Shown: positions 27,493-36,722, counted from the stretch's first letter. The stretch: DNA of 64,000 nucleotides from an uncultured Planctomycetales bacterium (GCA_937982665.1 CALJLD010000003.1:15846-79845), one strand, 5' to 3'. The notes: a model not told the origin generated them from the sequence alone. Numbers and translations are program-made.

Positions 27493-29358
27493 TCATGCGG
27501 CCAGCCGTGCGGAACGGAACTGACGATGCCAGGCTTGGAAGTTGACGAGTGGTAGCAACTGGTTTGCGCGTTGCGAGTTGCCGGCGTAGAAGTCATTCAG
27601 AAGTTCGTTCACATACGTTGGACTGAAGAGACCGTGCTCGGCAAGTCGGCTGGGCTGTAACTCTGCCCGCACGAAGCCCTCAAGTCCTGATGTGAGCCAA
27701 TGATTGATTGGAAGAATGAAACCTTCCTTGGGACGAAAGACCATCTCTCGCGGCAGGTAGCGAGCAGCCGCTTGTTTAAGCAGGTACTTGGTCTCGCCGT
27801 TGCGAATCTTCCAGCAATCCGGCAGCTTGGCGACAAACTCGACAAACTTTGTATCAAGGAACGCGCTGCGAACTTCCAGCGAATGGGCCATCGAAAGCCG
27901 ATCGACAAACGTCAGCACCTGATCCGGCAAAAGCGTGTGGAACTCAACGCCCAAGATGCGATTCAGCGGTCCGCCGCGAGCGTAATTCTGGAAGTCACGT
28001 TCCAGCCAGCCGGCGGTGGTGGCGTTGCCGATGCCGCGCAGTGTGTCGTCCGTGTAGAGCTTGCGTTTCTCTTCGTCCGAATAGACGAACAGCTTGTTGC
28101 GCCATTCCCAATCGTGCGGAGCGTCGAGTCGATCGAGGAACGATAGCTGATCCTGGAACGGACGGATGAGGTCTTTGTTCTTGGTACGGCGATACTCAGC
28201 CAGGTTCGCCAGCGGCTGTGCCAGGCGGTGCGTCAAGTAGCTGCCGAAGAGTTCATCCGCACCGTCACCAGCCAGCGCGACTTTCACATGCTTGCTGATC
28301 AGTTCAGCCAGGAAGTATGTGGAGACGACACCGGAAAACGGCTCATCAAACGCCTGGGCAATTGCCGGCAACCGTTGGGGAAAATCCTCAAAGCTGAGTT
28401 CGAGTTCGTGATGCTCAGTTTCGTAGCGCTCGGCCACCCACTTCGCCCAATAGCTATCCGTCTCTTTGTTCTGCGTGCTGCTACCTTCGTTGTAGCCAAG
28501 CGTGAACGTCTTGATCTGATGCGAGGATTCCTCGGCGGCCAGGACGGTGGAGAGTGCCGAATCCACGCCACCGCTCAGGAAGAAACCGACAGACACATCC
28601 GCCCTAAGGCGACGTCGCACGCCATCGCGCAGCAGCGAGAGCAGTTCGTCCACGAGTTCTTCTTCGTCCGCGTGCTCCAGCGATTCGTCGGGCTCAAACG
28701 AGACTTCCCAATAGCGGTCGATTCGTAGTGCCTCGCCAGGGCGATACAGCAGTCGATGAGCCGGCGGCAACATGTGAATGCCGGTGAAGATCGAAAGTGG
28801 ATGCGGCACATGCTTGAAACTCAAGTAGTGGTGCAACGCTTCCAAGTTGATCTGCGGCGAAAAGCCTGGCACCGTCAGCAGAGCCTTGATTTCGCTGGCA
28901 AAGTACAACGCATCGCCCAACTGCAGATAATAGAGCGGCTTCTTGCCCATCCGGTCTCGCGCGAGCAAGCCGGTCTGTTCGCGGTCATCCCACAGGGCGA
29001 CCGCAAACATGCCATCAATGTGCTGAACAAGGTCCTTGCCGTGCTCTTCCCACAAGTGCGGCAGAACTTCCGTATCGCACTTTGTCAGCAGTCGGTGTCC
29101 GTTCGCCAACAGGCTGGCGCGGACTTCCGGATAGTCGTAGAGTTCGCCGTTTTGCGCAGCCCAAATTGTCTCATACTCGTTGGCCATCGGTTGACGGCCA
29201 TGTTCCAGGTCGAGGATGGCCAGTCGTCGCGCACCCAGCGTGAAGTTTGAGCCAGACACGACCTGCTCATCATCCGGACCACGATGCACGATCCGGCTGA
29301 GCATCGCCTGCGTTGTCGCGCGATCAGTACGGCCGAAGATTCCACAGATTCCACACAT
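27493..29358 (-). CDS. asnB: AsnB-type glutamine-hydrolysing amidotransferase
   Basis: A 621-residue class B asparagine synthetase-like enzyme. It begins MCGICGIFG, leaving Cys as the N-terminal nucleophile after Met removal. The glutaminase domain covers about 2-215 ('IVHRGPDDEQVV', 'QNGELYDYPEVR'). The synthetase domain has the ATP-pyrophosphate loop 'FLSGGVDSALS' and 'VALAGDGADELFGSY'. In surface-glycan clusters such enzymes (WbpS-like) can convert a sugar uronate to an amide, a better fit here than general asparagine synthesis. The ribosome site AAAGGAG overlaps the stop of the upstream gene, so the two are tightly coupled. Confidence 0.93.
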   Translation of the reverse strand: MCGICGIFGRTDRATTQAMLSRIVHRGPDDEQVVSGSNFTLGARRLAILDLEHGRQPMANEYETIWAAQNGELYDYPEVRASLLANGHRLLTKCDTEVLPHLWEEHGKDLVQHIDGMFAVALWDDREQTGLLARDRMGKKPLYYLQLGDALYFASEIKALLTVPGFSPQINLEALHHYLSFKHVPHPLSIFTGIHMLPPAHRLLYRPGEALRIDRYWEVSFEPDESLEHADEEELVDELLSLLRDGVRRRLRADVSVGFFLSGGVDSALSTVLAAEESSHQIKTFTLGYNEGSSTQNKETDSYWAKWVAERYETEHHELELSFEDFPQRLPAIAQAFDEPFSGVVSTYFLAELISKHVKVALAGDGADELFGSYLTHRLAQPLANLAEYRRTKNKDLIRPFQDQLSFLDRLDAPHDWEWRNKLFVYSDEEKRKLYTDDTLRGIGNATTAGWLERDFQNYARGGPLNRILGVEFHTLLPDQVLTFVDRLSMAHSLEVRSAFLDTKFVEFVAKLPDCWKIRNGETKYLLKQAAARYLPREMVFRPKEGFILPINHWLTSGLEGFVRAELQPSRLAEHGLFSPTYVNELLNDFYAGNSQRANQLLPLVNFQAWHRQFRSARLAA

Positions 29359-29360
29359 GC

Positions 29361-30917
29361 TTACGCTCCTTTAGCGACATAGCTGCCGTGGCTTGCGGAT
29401 TCGAACACGACGGAGCGCGGCGCGGGAATCGCGCGGCGGCTTTCAAACGCTCGTTCTGTCACGCTGTTGTCGGTCAGATCGACCGTGAGCTCAGACTCGA
29501 TCAGGTAGCGATAACCGGATTCCATCTTTTCCATGTGCACGTACTGGAAGATGACTTGTTCACCTTCCGCGTGCGGCAACGTCCGCGCGTACGTGACAAG
29601 TTTGTCTTCAAACACTTCCGGCCGACTGGCAAAGTACCGTCGCGACGTGAAGATGCACGTCAACGTGATCGACTCGACCACGTGACGGAAACGCGGCACT
29701 CTTGCTGCGTAATCATTGATCACGCGTCGACCAGCTTTCGGCGTGACGAACAATGTCTCTGGCAATTCGGCGGCGTCATCGTGCCGCAGCGTTTTGCCGG
29801 TCAGGCTGTCTTGATGTTGTGAGTTGTCCGCATGCCGCGGCTGAGCATAGATGCGAACGAAAAACCGCGTGTGATCGGCCGAGAACACTCGCCAAATGAT
29901 CAGGCCCAACATGTTCGTGTAGCGCGTGAGCGCGGTTTGCAGCGGCTTGGGCAAGGATTTCTTGCTGAGGAAGTTGTAGAACAACCCGGCATGCGCGACC
30001 GGCAACAACGCGAGATAGGTGGTCAGTAGGACAGTGGTGACCGTCGTCAACCACGCGGAACCGCTGACCGCAATCACGGTGCTGTTTGTCCAAGCCGTAG
30101 GCATCACGGCCACAATCGCATTGCTTCCCAAACTGCCAGGCACGAAGAAAAACAGGCAACAAGCGATGACAACACCGCATAAGGTTCCCAGGCGGATGTT
30201 TCCCCACACGTAGACAAAGCTCAGCAAGACCGCCAGCCCTCCCCAAAAGCGCAGTCCAGGGATCAGCATCATCACTGCACCAATGATCTCAACCGACCAA
30301 CCCAGGTGGTTGGCAATCCGCAAGAACCAGTGATTCGGACGCACATGAGCGAACTGCCGAGGCCAATAACCCCAGGCAGGATTGGCCAGCCCATAGTTCA
30401 TGCCTTCGTTATGAGCATAGCCGGCGATCGACTTGTAGATGCCGGCGGAAAGCATGATGAATGCAAAGTCGGCTTGGATCGCCAGGATGGCCAATGACCG
30501 CGCTTGCGGCGCGAACTGGCTGGTGAACTCCAGCAAGAACACGGCCATGCCCAGCCACCAGGTCATGAAGCCAGGCGCGCCAAAGCCGCGATGCAATCCG
30601 CTCCAGCGCATGGCCACAAAGAAATACCAGCAGCAAACCGCGTTCACAGCCGCGGCGGCAACAGTCCATTGTCCGAACGTCAGCAGCACACCAGCGGTCA
30701 ACCATACGGCTGCAACAATCGGGAACACAAGCGGGTTTTGAATGGTCGTGACCGCGCTCGTTTCCGCGCTGTAGCCACCGTAACGGCTGCTGAGAAAGAA
30801 CCGCCGTCCGTGTCGCAGGAAGAAGAGCAAGGTGCCAACAAGCAGCGAACCATACGCAATCCGGATGGCGGTTTGCGTTTCCGGGAGGAGATCCGGATTG
30901 AGGAACGCTTCAAGCAT
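29361..30917 (-). CDS. HTTM-like polytopic membrane protein
   Basis: A 518-residue protein with about eight to ten hydrophobic helices over residues 15-325, then a soluble C-terminal region of about 190 residues. The helices and motifs such as 'NEGMNYGLANPAWGYWPRQ' resemble the HTTM domain shared with vitamin K-dependent gamma-carboxylases, but I cannot confirm carboxylase residues by eye. The C-terminal part is unrecognised. The gene overlaps the end of the acetyltransferase gene by eight bases and is two bases from asnB, so it belongs to the sugar operon. It may modify or carry the glycan at the membrane. Confidence 0.65.
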   Translation of the reverse strand: MLEAFLNPDLLPETQTAIRIAYGSLLVGTLLFFLRHGRRFFLSSRYGGYSAETSAVTTIQNPLVFPIVAAVWLTAGVLLTFGQWTVAAAAVNAVCCWYFFVAMRWSGLHRGFGAPGFMTWWLGMAVFLLEFTSQFAPQARSLAILAIQADFAFIMLSAGIYKSIAGYAHNEGMNYGLANPAWGYWPRQFAHVRPNHWFLRIANHLGWSVEIIGAVMMLIPGLRFWGGLAVLLSFVYVWGNIRLGTLCGVVIACCLFFFVPGSLGSNAIVAVMPTAWTNSTVIAVSGSAWLTTVTTVLLTTYLALLPVAHAGLFYNFLSKKSLPKPLQTALTRYTNMLGLIIWRVFSADHTRFFVRIYAQPRHADNSQHQDSLTGKTLRHDDAAELPETLFVTPKAGRRVINDYAARVPRFRHVVESITLTCIFTSRRYFASRPEVFEDKLVTYARTLPHAEGEQVIFQYVHMEKMESGYRYLIESELTVDLTDNSVTERAFESRRAIPAPRSVVFESASHGSYVAKGA

Positions 30918-31503
30918 GATTTGGAATGGTGTCTCCCAATCGCGCGCGAACGTGCGCGGTGGGAATGTATCCTCGTTCGGCCTCGCGCATCCGCGCCAGG
31001 CTCACAACATCAACGTATTGCTCGCCGGACCAGCGGTCGCCGCGGAGCAAACCCTCTTGTTGAAAGCCGGCTTTCTCAAACGCCTTAACAGCCCTGGTGT
31101 TGCTGGACAGGACAAACGCATACAGCCGCCGCAGGTTCAAACGGCGAAAGGCGTACCGGCTCACCAGGTCCAAGGCATCAGTTCCAATTCCCTGGCTGCG
31201 AAGGTTTCTTGCTCCGATGACGATCCGAACTTCCGCTTTGCGATGTCGCGTGTCGATATCCCACAGCCAGACATTGCCGATATGCTGGGAAGTGGCCGAC
31301 TCGTCGTTTGCTTCAATGGCGAAGTACACGCAATCCGCTCTGTTCTCGATCGCTTCGTACCAGCGCTCGTGCGCCGCGTCCGAAACCGGCGTTGCGCGAT
31401 CCATGAATTCGGCGATTTCCCAGTCATTCGCCCAGGCACGCGTGGCGGTCAGATGACGTCGGTCCAAAGGTACAAGCGAAGCACTGGAGCCAGTGAGGAT
31501 CAT
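30910..31503 (-). CDS. PseH-like GNAT N-acetyltransferase
   Basis: A 197-residue RimJ/RimL-type acetyltransferase. 'LVPLDRRHLTATRAWANDW' is the N-terminal strand-helix, 'NLRSQGIGTDALDLVSRYA' the acetyl-CoA loop with RxxGxG, and 'VLSSNTRAVKAFEKAGFQQ' the conserved C-terminal region. Enzymes of this form next to a DegT aminotransferase gene often acetylate the new amino group of a 4-amino-4,6-dideoxy sugar nucleotide, as PseH does. The ATG overlaps the radical SAM stop by four bases. The substrate assignment rests on context. Confidence 0.85.
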   Translation of the reverse strand: MILTGSSASLVPLDRRHLTATRAWANDWEIAEFMDRATPVSDAAHERWYEAIENRADCVYFAIEANDESATSQHIGNVWLWDIDTRHRKAEVRIVIGARNLRSQGIGTDALDLVSRYAFRRLNLRRLYAFVLSSNTRAVKAFEKAGFQQEGLLRGDRWSGEQYVDVVSLARMREAERGYIPTAHVRARLGDTIPNHA

Positions 31504-32642
31504 GACGCTTTCCTCGCTGGGGGCTGGTAGATTTCCACGTCCACGCCAAGATCATCCTTCATGATCTTGCGAACATGATCGCCAGACGTTTTCAGAACCT
31601 TAAGCCAGCCGTGTTCCCAATCGCGAATGCCGGCGAACCAGGCACTGCAACCGCGGCACGGTGAGCATTCCGCCCCGCGGCCATCCAAGTGCATCCGGCG
31701 ATACCAGTTGAAGGCTTCGCCCTGCCAGATTTCCTTGATCGGGACGTCATTGGCGTTAGGGAATTGATTGGCTGTGGAGAAGGAGATGTCTTGTCCGCAC
31801 AGCGCGATGCGACCGAGCGTGTCGACGTTCAACCGTTCAAACGGCCACACGCAGGGCTCTTTCTTCTCCGTCGGCTGGTCCGCATACAGGTGGCGGTCCA
31901 TCGATTTTTCCAGGGAGATGCTGGTGTTGTCATCCCAACTGAGGAACTTGCGTGTGATCACATCATCCACGCCAACGTCCTTCAGCCAGAAGTCGATCGC
32001 TTCTTCCAATTTGCCTTCGATGATGTCCTGGCGAATGATCGAGACGACAACGCGCGTAGTCTGGCGGAGTTCTTTCCGCAATTCCAACGCGGCGCGCACA
32101 TTGCCGACCATGCGTTCCCACCAACGATTGGCATCCGCCGGCGGTCCACCACGCGGAGGACGCACGACGGCGTAAGTCTCCGGATCGCCGGCATCCATGG
32201 AGAACTCAATCAGGTCGATACCGGCGGCAACAAGGCGGCGGAGTTTGTCACGATGCGGTGCCGAAGGACCGAACATGCTGCCGTTGGTGTTCATCCACAC
32301 CCTGGCGCCTTCCGCTTTGGCGAACTCGATCATGTCCACCATTCGCGGATGCAGCATCGGCTCACCACCGCCGGTGCAGCGCATCCACGAGTTGTATTGG
32401 CCGCATTCCTTCGCGATGGAATTCCACAACGGCTCCGGGAAGAGTTCCCCTTCGCGCTCGCGGTAGAATGTGCGGATTTCTGAATTGCCGTCCGTGTAGG
32501 GGCAATTGGGGCAACCAAAGTTGCAAGGGTAGATGATGGACAGCACGACCATCAGCGGGAATTCTTCAGCGCCGCCGCGCTGCTGCGAGTTGGGCGCGAT
32601 CTCGATCTTCGGCCGCGCAGTGGCTCCGTTTGCCGCTTCCAT
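31500..32642 (-). CDS. Radical SAM / SPASM-domain protein
   Basis: A 380-residue radical SAM enzyme. The [4Fe-4S] motif CNFGCPNC lies at about residues 40-47, followed by the barrel with 'CTGGGEPMLHPRMVDMIEF' (the GGE motif) and 'AAGIDLIEFSMDAGDPETY'. The C-terminal SPASM-like region has further Cys residues ('CVWPFERLNV', 'CGQDISF', 'CSPCRGC') for auxiliary clusters. The ATG at 32642 has GAGG upstream; an earlier start would add a 57-residue Cys/Arg-rich extension with no support. It is the first gene of the eight-gene operon and could carry out an unusual redox or rearrangement step on the sugar, or modify a peptide acceptor. Confidence 0.9.
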   Translation of the reverse strand: MEAANGATARPKIEIAPNSQQRGGAEEFPLMVVLSIIYPCNFGCPNCPYTDGNSEIRTFYREREGELFPEPLWNSIAKECGQYNSWMRCTGGGEPMLHPRMVDMIEFAKAEGARVWMNTNGSMFGPSAPHRDKLRRLVAAGIDLIEFSMDAGDPETYAVVRPPRGGPPADANRWWERMVGNVRAALELRKELRQTTRVVVSIIRQDIIEGKLEEAIDFWLKDVGVDDVITRKFLSWDDNTSISLEKSMDRHLYADQPTEKKEPCVWPFERLNVDTLGRIALCGQDISFSTANQFPNANDVPIKEIWQGEAFNWYRRMHLDGRGAECSPCRGCSAWFAGIRDWEHGWLKVLKTSGDHVRKIMKDDLGVDVEIYQPPARKAS

Positions 32643-32933
32643 GCGTAATTCCTCAAGGGCGGGCCTGGCGTTTCGCCCAATTGCGATCTGTGCTATCGCC
32701 ACAACGTCCTTGTCGCGGCAGCCGTATGCGGAGATTGGTCCGCTATGGTGGCACGTCGATTCTAGCGGGTGCCGCATGTCGCCCCAACGGCAGTTGATGG
32801 CAGTGCGACGCACAAGTCACAAATCTCAAGAGTTGCGAAATGCCAGCCTTGGACGAAAATAGCGTATTGATCGCTGTTGGCATGACAGCATTGCAAGCAA
32901 ACAAGAACCAACGCATAAATCCAAAGCAAGCAT
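32643..32933. promoter_or_regulatory. Divergent intergenic region between sugar operon and small-protein genes
   Basis: These 291 bases must hold the promoter of the eight-gene minus-strand operon and that of the plus-strand gene at 32934. I cannot point to a convincing -35/-10 pair on either strand, nor to an operator palindrome or riboswitch-like fold. No gene is supported here. Confidence 0.3.
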
Positions 32934-33224
32934 ATGGCCGCTGACTCAGCTCAATCGCAACCTTTGGAAACGCTGCTGGGCAAGATCATCGTGATTGATA
33001 CCGCCAGCCCTTACGTTTACCTGGGCGAACTGACTGGCGTAACGGATGTCAGCGTTGAACTGACCAACGCTGATTGCCACGATCTCCGCGACAGCCTGAC
33101 CAGCCGCGAGAAATACGTGATGGATTGCCGACTGCACGGCGTCAACCCAAACCGCAAGAAAGCCTGGGTGCGGATGGCGGATATTGTCGGCTGGTGTCTG
33201 CTGGATGATGTGATTGTGGAATAG
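32934..33224 (+). CDS. Conserved small planctomycete protein, LSM-like pattern
   Basis: A 96-residue protein of unknown function that I associate with planctomycete genomes. 'LLGKIIVIDTASPYVYLGE' followed by 'DVSVELTNADCHDLRDS' and a closing 'LLDDVIVE' give a five-strand Sm-like pattern, in which a short linker separates strands around a variable 'DCRLHGVNPNRKKAWVR' segment. It could bind RNA as Hfq does, but no U-rich RNA pocket residues can be confirmed by eye. It lies 66 bases upstream of the acylphosphatase gene on the same strand. Confidence 0.7.
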   Translation: MAADSAQSQPLETLLGKIIVIDTASPYVYLGELTGVTDVSVELTNADCHDLRDSLTSREKYVMDCRLHGVNPNRKKAWVRMADIVGWCLLDDVIVE

Positions 33225-33290
33225 CCGATTTGTTGCAAGGGGCTATCGAACACTCGCAACGCACTGCAGCAATTTGCCAATCGATTCGCA

Positions 33291-33560
33291 ATGGTTCGCA
33301 AACACATTCATTTCCGTGGCCGCGTTCAAGGCGTTGGATTTCGATTCACCACTCAAATGATCGCGTCGCATTATCCTGTCGTGGGGTTCGTCAAGAACTT
33401 ACCTTCCGGCGAGGTTGAGCTTGTTGTCGAAGGCCAGGACCAGGTCGTTCAGGCGTTTCTGGACGAATTGCGAACTAAGATGCGAGACAACATTGCCGAA
33501 GAAGTGGACACCGAAACACCTGCCGCCGGCCAGTTCACACGCTTTGAGATTCGCTACTGA
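33291..33560 (+). CDS. acyP: Acylphosphatase
   Basis: An 89-residue acylphosphatase, the usual length. It hydrolyses carboxyl-phosphate bonds in small metabolites such as acetyl phosphate or carbamoyl phosphate. The signature 'HFRGRVQGVGFRF' carries the catalytic Arg in the phosphate cradle, and 'GFVKNLPSGEVELVVEG' carries the active-site Asn. The cytoplasmic location is inferred from the absence of a signal peptide. It starts 66 bases after the small LSM-like gene and stops eight bases before the TIM-barrel isomerase gene. Confidence 0.95.
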   Translation: MVRKHIHFRGRVQGVGFRFTTQMIASHYPVVGFVKNLPSGEVELVVEGQDQVVQAFLDELRTKMRDNIAEEVDTETPAAGQFTRFEIRY

Positions 33561-33568
33561 GTATCCAC

Positions 33569-34465
33569 ATGAGGTTGGGCTACAACACAAACGGGCTTGC
33601 CCATCATCAGCCGTTGCAAGCAATCGAACTCTTAGCCGAGTTGGGCTATCAGTCCATCGCTTTGACTGTTGACCATGGTTTGTTGAGCCCCAACGAAGAT
33701 TGGCGCCTGCAACTCGGCAAGATGCAAGCCGCACTGCAGCGATTTGATATGCGCTGCGTGATCGAAACCGGCGCTCGCTACTTGCTCAACCCGCGCGTCA
33801 AGCACGAGCCGACATTCGTCTCGGCTCAGGCGGAGGATCGCGCTATCCGGCGGCAGTTCTACGAGCATTGCATCATCCTGGCCGCTGAACTGGACGCGGA
33901 CTGTGTTTCGTTGTGGTCCGGTTGTGTGCATCAGACCGCAGCAAGTTCAATGGAAGCAGATGATGAAATCTGGTCCCGGTTGACGAACGAACTCGAGCGA
34001 ACACTGGACTACGCCGCGGCGCGGGATGTTACTATCGGCTTTGAGCCGGAGCCTGGCATGTTCATCGACACGATGAGCAAATTCGCGCAACTGACGAAGC
34101 GACTGCCGCATCCGGCGTTGCGACTGACCTTGGACGTGGGGCATTTGCACTGCCTTGGCGAAGTCCCAATTGCGGACGTTATTCGGCAATGGGGATCGCA
34201 GATCATCAATGTGCATATTGAGGACATGCGAACCGGCATTCATGAACATCTGCCTTTTGGCGAAGGCGAGATGGACTTCCCGCCTATCATCAACGCGCTC
34301 AGCGAAGTTGGCTACGCTGACGGCCTGCACGTGGAACTCAGCCGCCACAGTCACGCGGCCCCGCAGGTGGCCGCGGATGCCATGCGGTTTCTCAAGCCGC
34401 TCCTGGATGCAGTGAAACACAATCAAGCGGCAGACCCCGCGCGCAGCCGGAAGGAGTCGTTGTGA
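33569..34465 (+). CDS. Sugar phosphate isomerase/epimerase-like TIM barrel protein
   Basis: A 298-residue xylose isomerase-like TIM barrel (AP endonuclease family 2 fold). 'MRLGYNTNGLAHH' is the first barrel strand, 'VTIGFEPEPGMFI' holds a metal-binding Glu, 'LRLTLDVGHLHCLGE' the metal-binding Asp/His, and 'IINVHIEDMRTGIHEHLPF' another metal-binding His with the typical 'G.G..DF' ending. Its stop overlaps the GTG of the phosphodiesterase gene by four bases. Pairing of these two families occurs in ebo-type operons (EboE/EboF), but the other ebo genes are not here, so that link is only a possibility. Confidence 0.85.
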   Translation: MRLGYNTNGLAHHQPLQAIELLAELGYQSIALTVDHGLLSPNEDWRLQLGKMQAALQRFDMRCVIETGARYLLNPRVKHEPTFVSAQAEDRAIRRQFYEHCIILAAELDADCVSLWSGCVHQTAASSMEADDEIWSRLTNELERTLDYAAARDVTIGFEPEPGMFIDTMSKFAQLTKRLPHPALRLTLDVGHLHCLGEVPIADVIRQWGSQIINVHIEDMRTGIHEHLPFGEGEMDFPPIINALSEVGYADGLHVELSRHSHAAPQVAADAMRFLKPLLDAVKHNQAADPARSRKESL

Positions 34466-35595
34466 GCGAAAGGGTCTTCGTGCTCGTCATACCAGGGCTC
34501 CGCATGAACGACCTGGAACAAATGCCCTATCTGCGGAAGCTCGTTTGCGACGTGGCGCCGCTGTCGCCATCGTTTCCCGCCGTCTCGCCCGTGGTGCAAA
34601 CGTGTATGACAACTGGATTGTTGCCCCAGGATCACGGGATTGTCGCAACCGGCGAATACGATCGCGCGACAGGCGAACTCGTGCGCAAGCGGAAGGCCAT
34701 CGCAACGCCGACCGAATATGTATGGATGGCGTTGCGGAAATATTATCGCGACTTTCGATGCGATCTGGTGGGAATGTATCCGGTTGACAACTCGGCAGCA
34801 GACCACGCGACGGCGGACTTGCTCCGTCAGTCGTGCGCTGGAAGCGACGATTGCGCGGCGATCATGACCGCAATGCAAGAGTCCATCTCCGGCGATGCAC
34901 AACTTGTAATGACTCGCCTGCCACAACTGGATGCGCCCGGCCATCAATTCGGTCCAAGCAGTCAAGAGTTCGCTGTCGCAAGGGCGAAGCTTGACGAGGA
35001 TATCGAAAGGTCATCTCAGCATGCCATCAATCATTCAGCACAAGAGCGCGCCACACCGCCACTGTGGATTATCGCCAGCGAGTATGTGATCGTTCCGGTC
35101 GAGCGAGCCGTCTCGCCCTGCGCTTTGCTGCAGGCAGGGGGAATTCGCATCGCCGCCGATGACGACGGGAACATCAGCAAAAACACCGTGCGGGTGATGG
35201 TCGAAGGCCAGTCAGCACATGTCTTTATCGACCACCGGATCGATTCGCAATCCGCTGCTGCAACCACCGCACAGATTGCCGATCTGTTCCAGAGCATTGA
35301 CTGCATCGCGGAAGTCTTGGACCAAGACGGCAGGGCTCGCCGCGACCTTGCACATCCGGCTGCCGGCGATCTCGTCCTGGTTGCGGAAACGGACACCGTT
35401 TTCCTGGACCATACAGCTTTTCTGAACCATACAGCCGATCCGATCAACCTTCCCAAAGGAGCGCATGGAGGGCCGGCGGAAACGCTGCCGCAACGTGGTC
35501 TGATCGCGGCATCGGAGCCTGGCGTCTTGATGGGAAGTTCGGCCATGTCTGACTTTGACGTGGCAGGGCTCGTCTTGCGACAGTTCGGCGTTTAG
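34462..35595 (+). CDS. Type I phosphodiesterase / nucleotide pyrophosphatase-like protein
   Basis: A 377-residue alkaline-phosphatase-superfamily protein. 'VFVLVIPGLRMNDLEQMPY' is the opening strand, with Pro where the metal-binding Asp is expected. 'SPSFPAVSPVVQTCMTTGL' carries the nucleophile-type Thr/Ser region, 'MTRLPQLDAPGHQFGP' matches the 'xDxxGHxxGP' metal-binding motif, and 'PKGAHGGP' is the usual C-terminal 'GxHG' motif. The Asp-to-Pro change in the first motif may alter metal binding. It starts at GTG with GGAG at good spacing and overlaps the isomerase stop (GTGA). The substrate is unknown. Confidence 0.85.
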   Translation: MSERVFVLVIPGLRMNDLEQMPYLRKLVCDVAPLSPSFPAVSPVVQTCMTTGLLPQDHGIVATGEYDRATGELVRKRKAIATPTEYVWMALRKYYRDFRCDLVGMYPVDNSAADHATADLLRQSCAGSDDCAAIMTAMQESISGDAQLVMTRLPQLDAPGHQFGPSSQEFAVARAKLDEDIERSSQHAINHSAQERATPPLWIIASEYVIVPVERAVSPCALLQAGGIRIAADDDGNISKNTVRVMVEGQSAHVFIDHRIDSQSAAATTAQIADLFQSIDCIAEVLDQDGRARRDLAHPAAGDLVLVAETDTVFLDHTAFLNHTADPINLPKGAHGGPAETLPQRGLIAASEPGVLMGSSAMSDFDVAGLVLRQFGV

Positions 35596-35714
35596 TCGCA
35601 AGAAACGGAGATTTCCCGCTATGCGAGACGGCGCAAAGCCGAGCTGTCACCGTGTAAACCAAGTCCGTCATTTTCCAGGAATCCGCTTGCGTACGCGCAC
35701 ATCAACCCGGTAAC

Positions 35715-36473
35715 ATGCGGGTTCTGTGCAAAGTTTCCAAGCTTCGGCTGGCGATGGAAGCAATGCGCACATTCCTACCTGTTATTGCAGCAACCTGCTG
35801 CATTTTGTTCGCCAAGATCGATTCCGCCTCGGCGGATTTGATCGTTCTGGTTGGCGACACCGCGAATTCAACAAGCGGCCTGGGCGACTTTGAGGCGAAG
35901 TTGGAGTACTCCTTCTCTTCGTCCACCGAGGGCTCGCTCATGGTCGAGATCAAAAACACCGCCAGCGATGGATTCTTGACGGCGTTTGCCTTCAACAATC
36001 CCGGCGGGATTTCGTCCGTAGTGTTGGGGATGGCGCCTGTGACGTTCCAACTTCTCGGCGGACCAACATTTAACAACAGTATCATCGCCGCGCCTTTTGG
36101 CTTGTTTGACATAGGCGCGTCAACCGGCATCAACTGGGAAGGTGGTGGACCGCCGTCCAACGGGTTGGGTGCCGGCGCGACAGGCATATTCCGTTTCGAT
36201 TTTACAGGAAGCGGCCTGGATGGGCTCGCCACCTCTGATTTTATCAGTGCGTTTGCGATTCCTGGGGAAGGCCAAGTCGCCACACACTTTTTCGTTGCGA
36301 GATTTCGCGGGTTTTCGCCCAGCGGCAGCGACAAAGTTCCAGCGGCGCTGAGTGCTGTACCCGAGCCGCCGACCTGGCTGATCTTCGCGCTTTGCGCTGG
36401 TTTGGTCCTTGGCGGTTACAGCCTGCATCGTTGGCGATGTCGCATCGGGCCTTATCCGTGCCATTATGGGTGA
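35715..36473 (+). CDS. PEP-CTERM sorting-domain protein
   Basis: A 252-residue secreted protein. An N-terminal signal region ('MRTFLPVIAATCCILFA', ending SASA-D) is followed by a Gly/Ser/Phe-rich beta-type domain of unknown function. The C-terminal sorting tail is 'VPEPPTWLIFALCAGLVLG' followed by a basic 'LHRWRCR' stop, the PEP-CTERM signal recognised by exosortase. No exosortase gene is in the window. The start may be at 35754 or 35763, since the first 16 residues are not part of the signal peptide. No partner gene is adjacent. Confidence 0.85.
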   Translation: MRVLCKVSKLRLAMEAMRTFLPVIAATCCILFAKIDSASADLIVLVGDTANSTSGLGDFEAKLEYSFSSSTEGSLMVEIKNTASDGFLTAFAFNNPGGISSVVLGMAPVTFQLLGGPTFNNSIIAAPFGLFDIGASTGINWEGGGPPSNGLGAGATGIFRFDFTGSGLDGLATSDFISAFAIPGEGQVATHFFVARFRGFSPSGSDKVPAALSAVPEPPTWLIFALCAGLVLGGYSLHRWRCRIGPYPCHYG

Positions 36474-36722
36474 CAAGCCTTCTGAGGCAGCGGCCCCAAG
36501 AGAACTCGCAACGCTCGCGCACACATTCCAGGCCGCGCGTTGATGTGTGGAGGTACGTGAGTCCACGTGGCGACATGGCCAACCCATTTTTTGAAGGTTG
36601 GCGAAACAAGCCGGCGCGACCGACCGGTGAAACGCGGCGCAGAACACTAACGGTTGCTGCTCAGCTTCTCGGTAGCGCCGTTTGGCGCTGCAACCCAACG
36701 CCGCAAGCGCTTCACCCTGGCT

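Noticed and set aside
32643..32813. N-terminal extension of the radical SAM protein by 57 residues
   Set aside because: The extension is Cys/Arg-rich and unlike a leader; a clear GAGG ribosome site supports the ATG at 32642.
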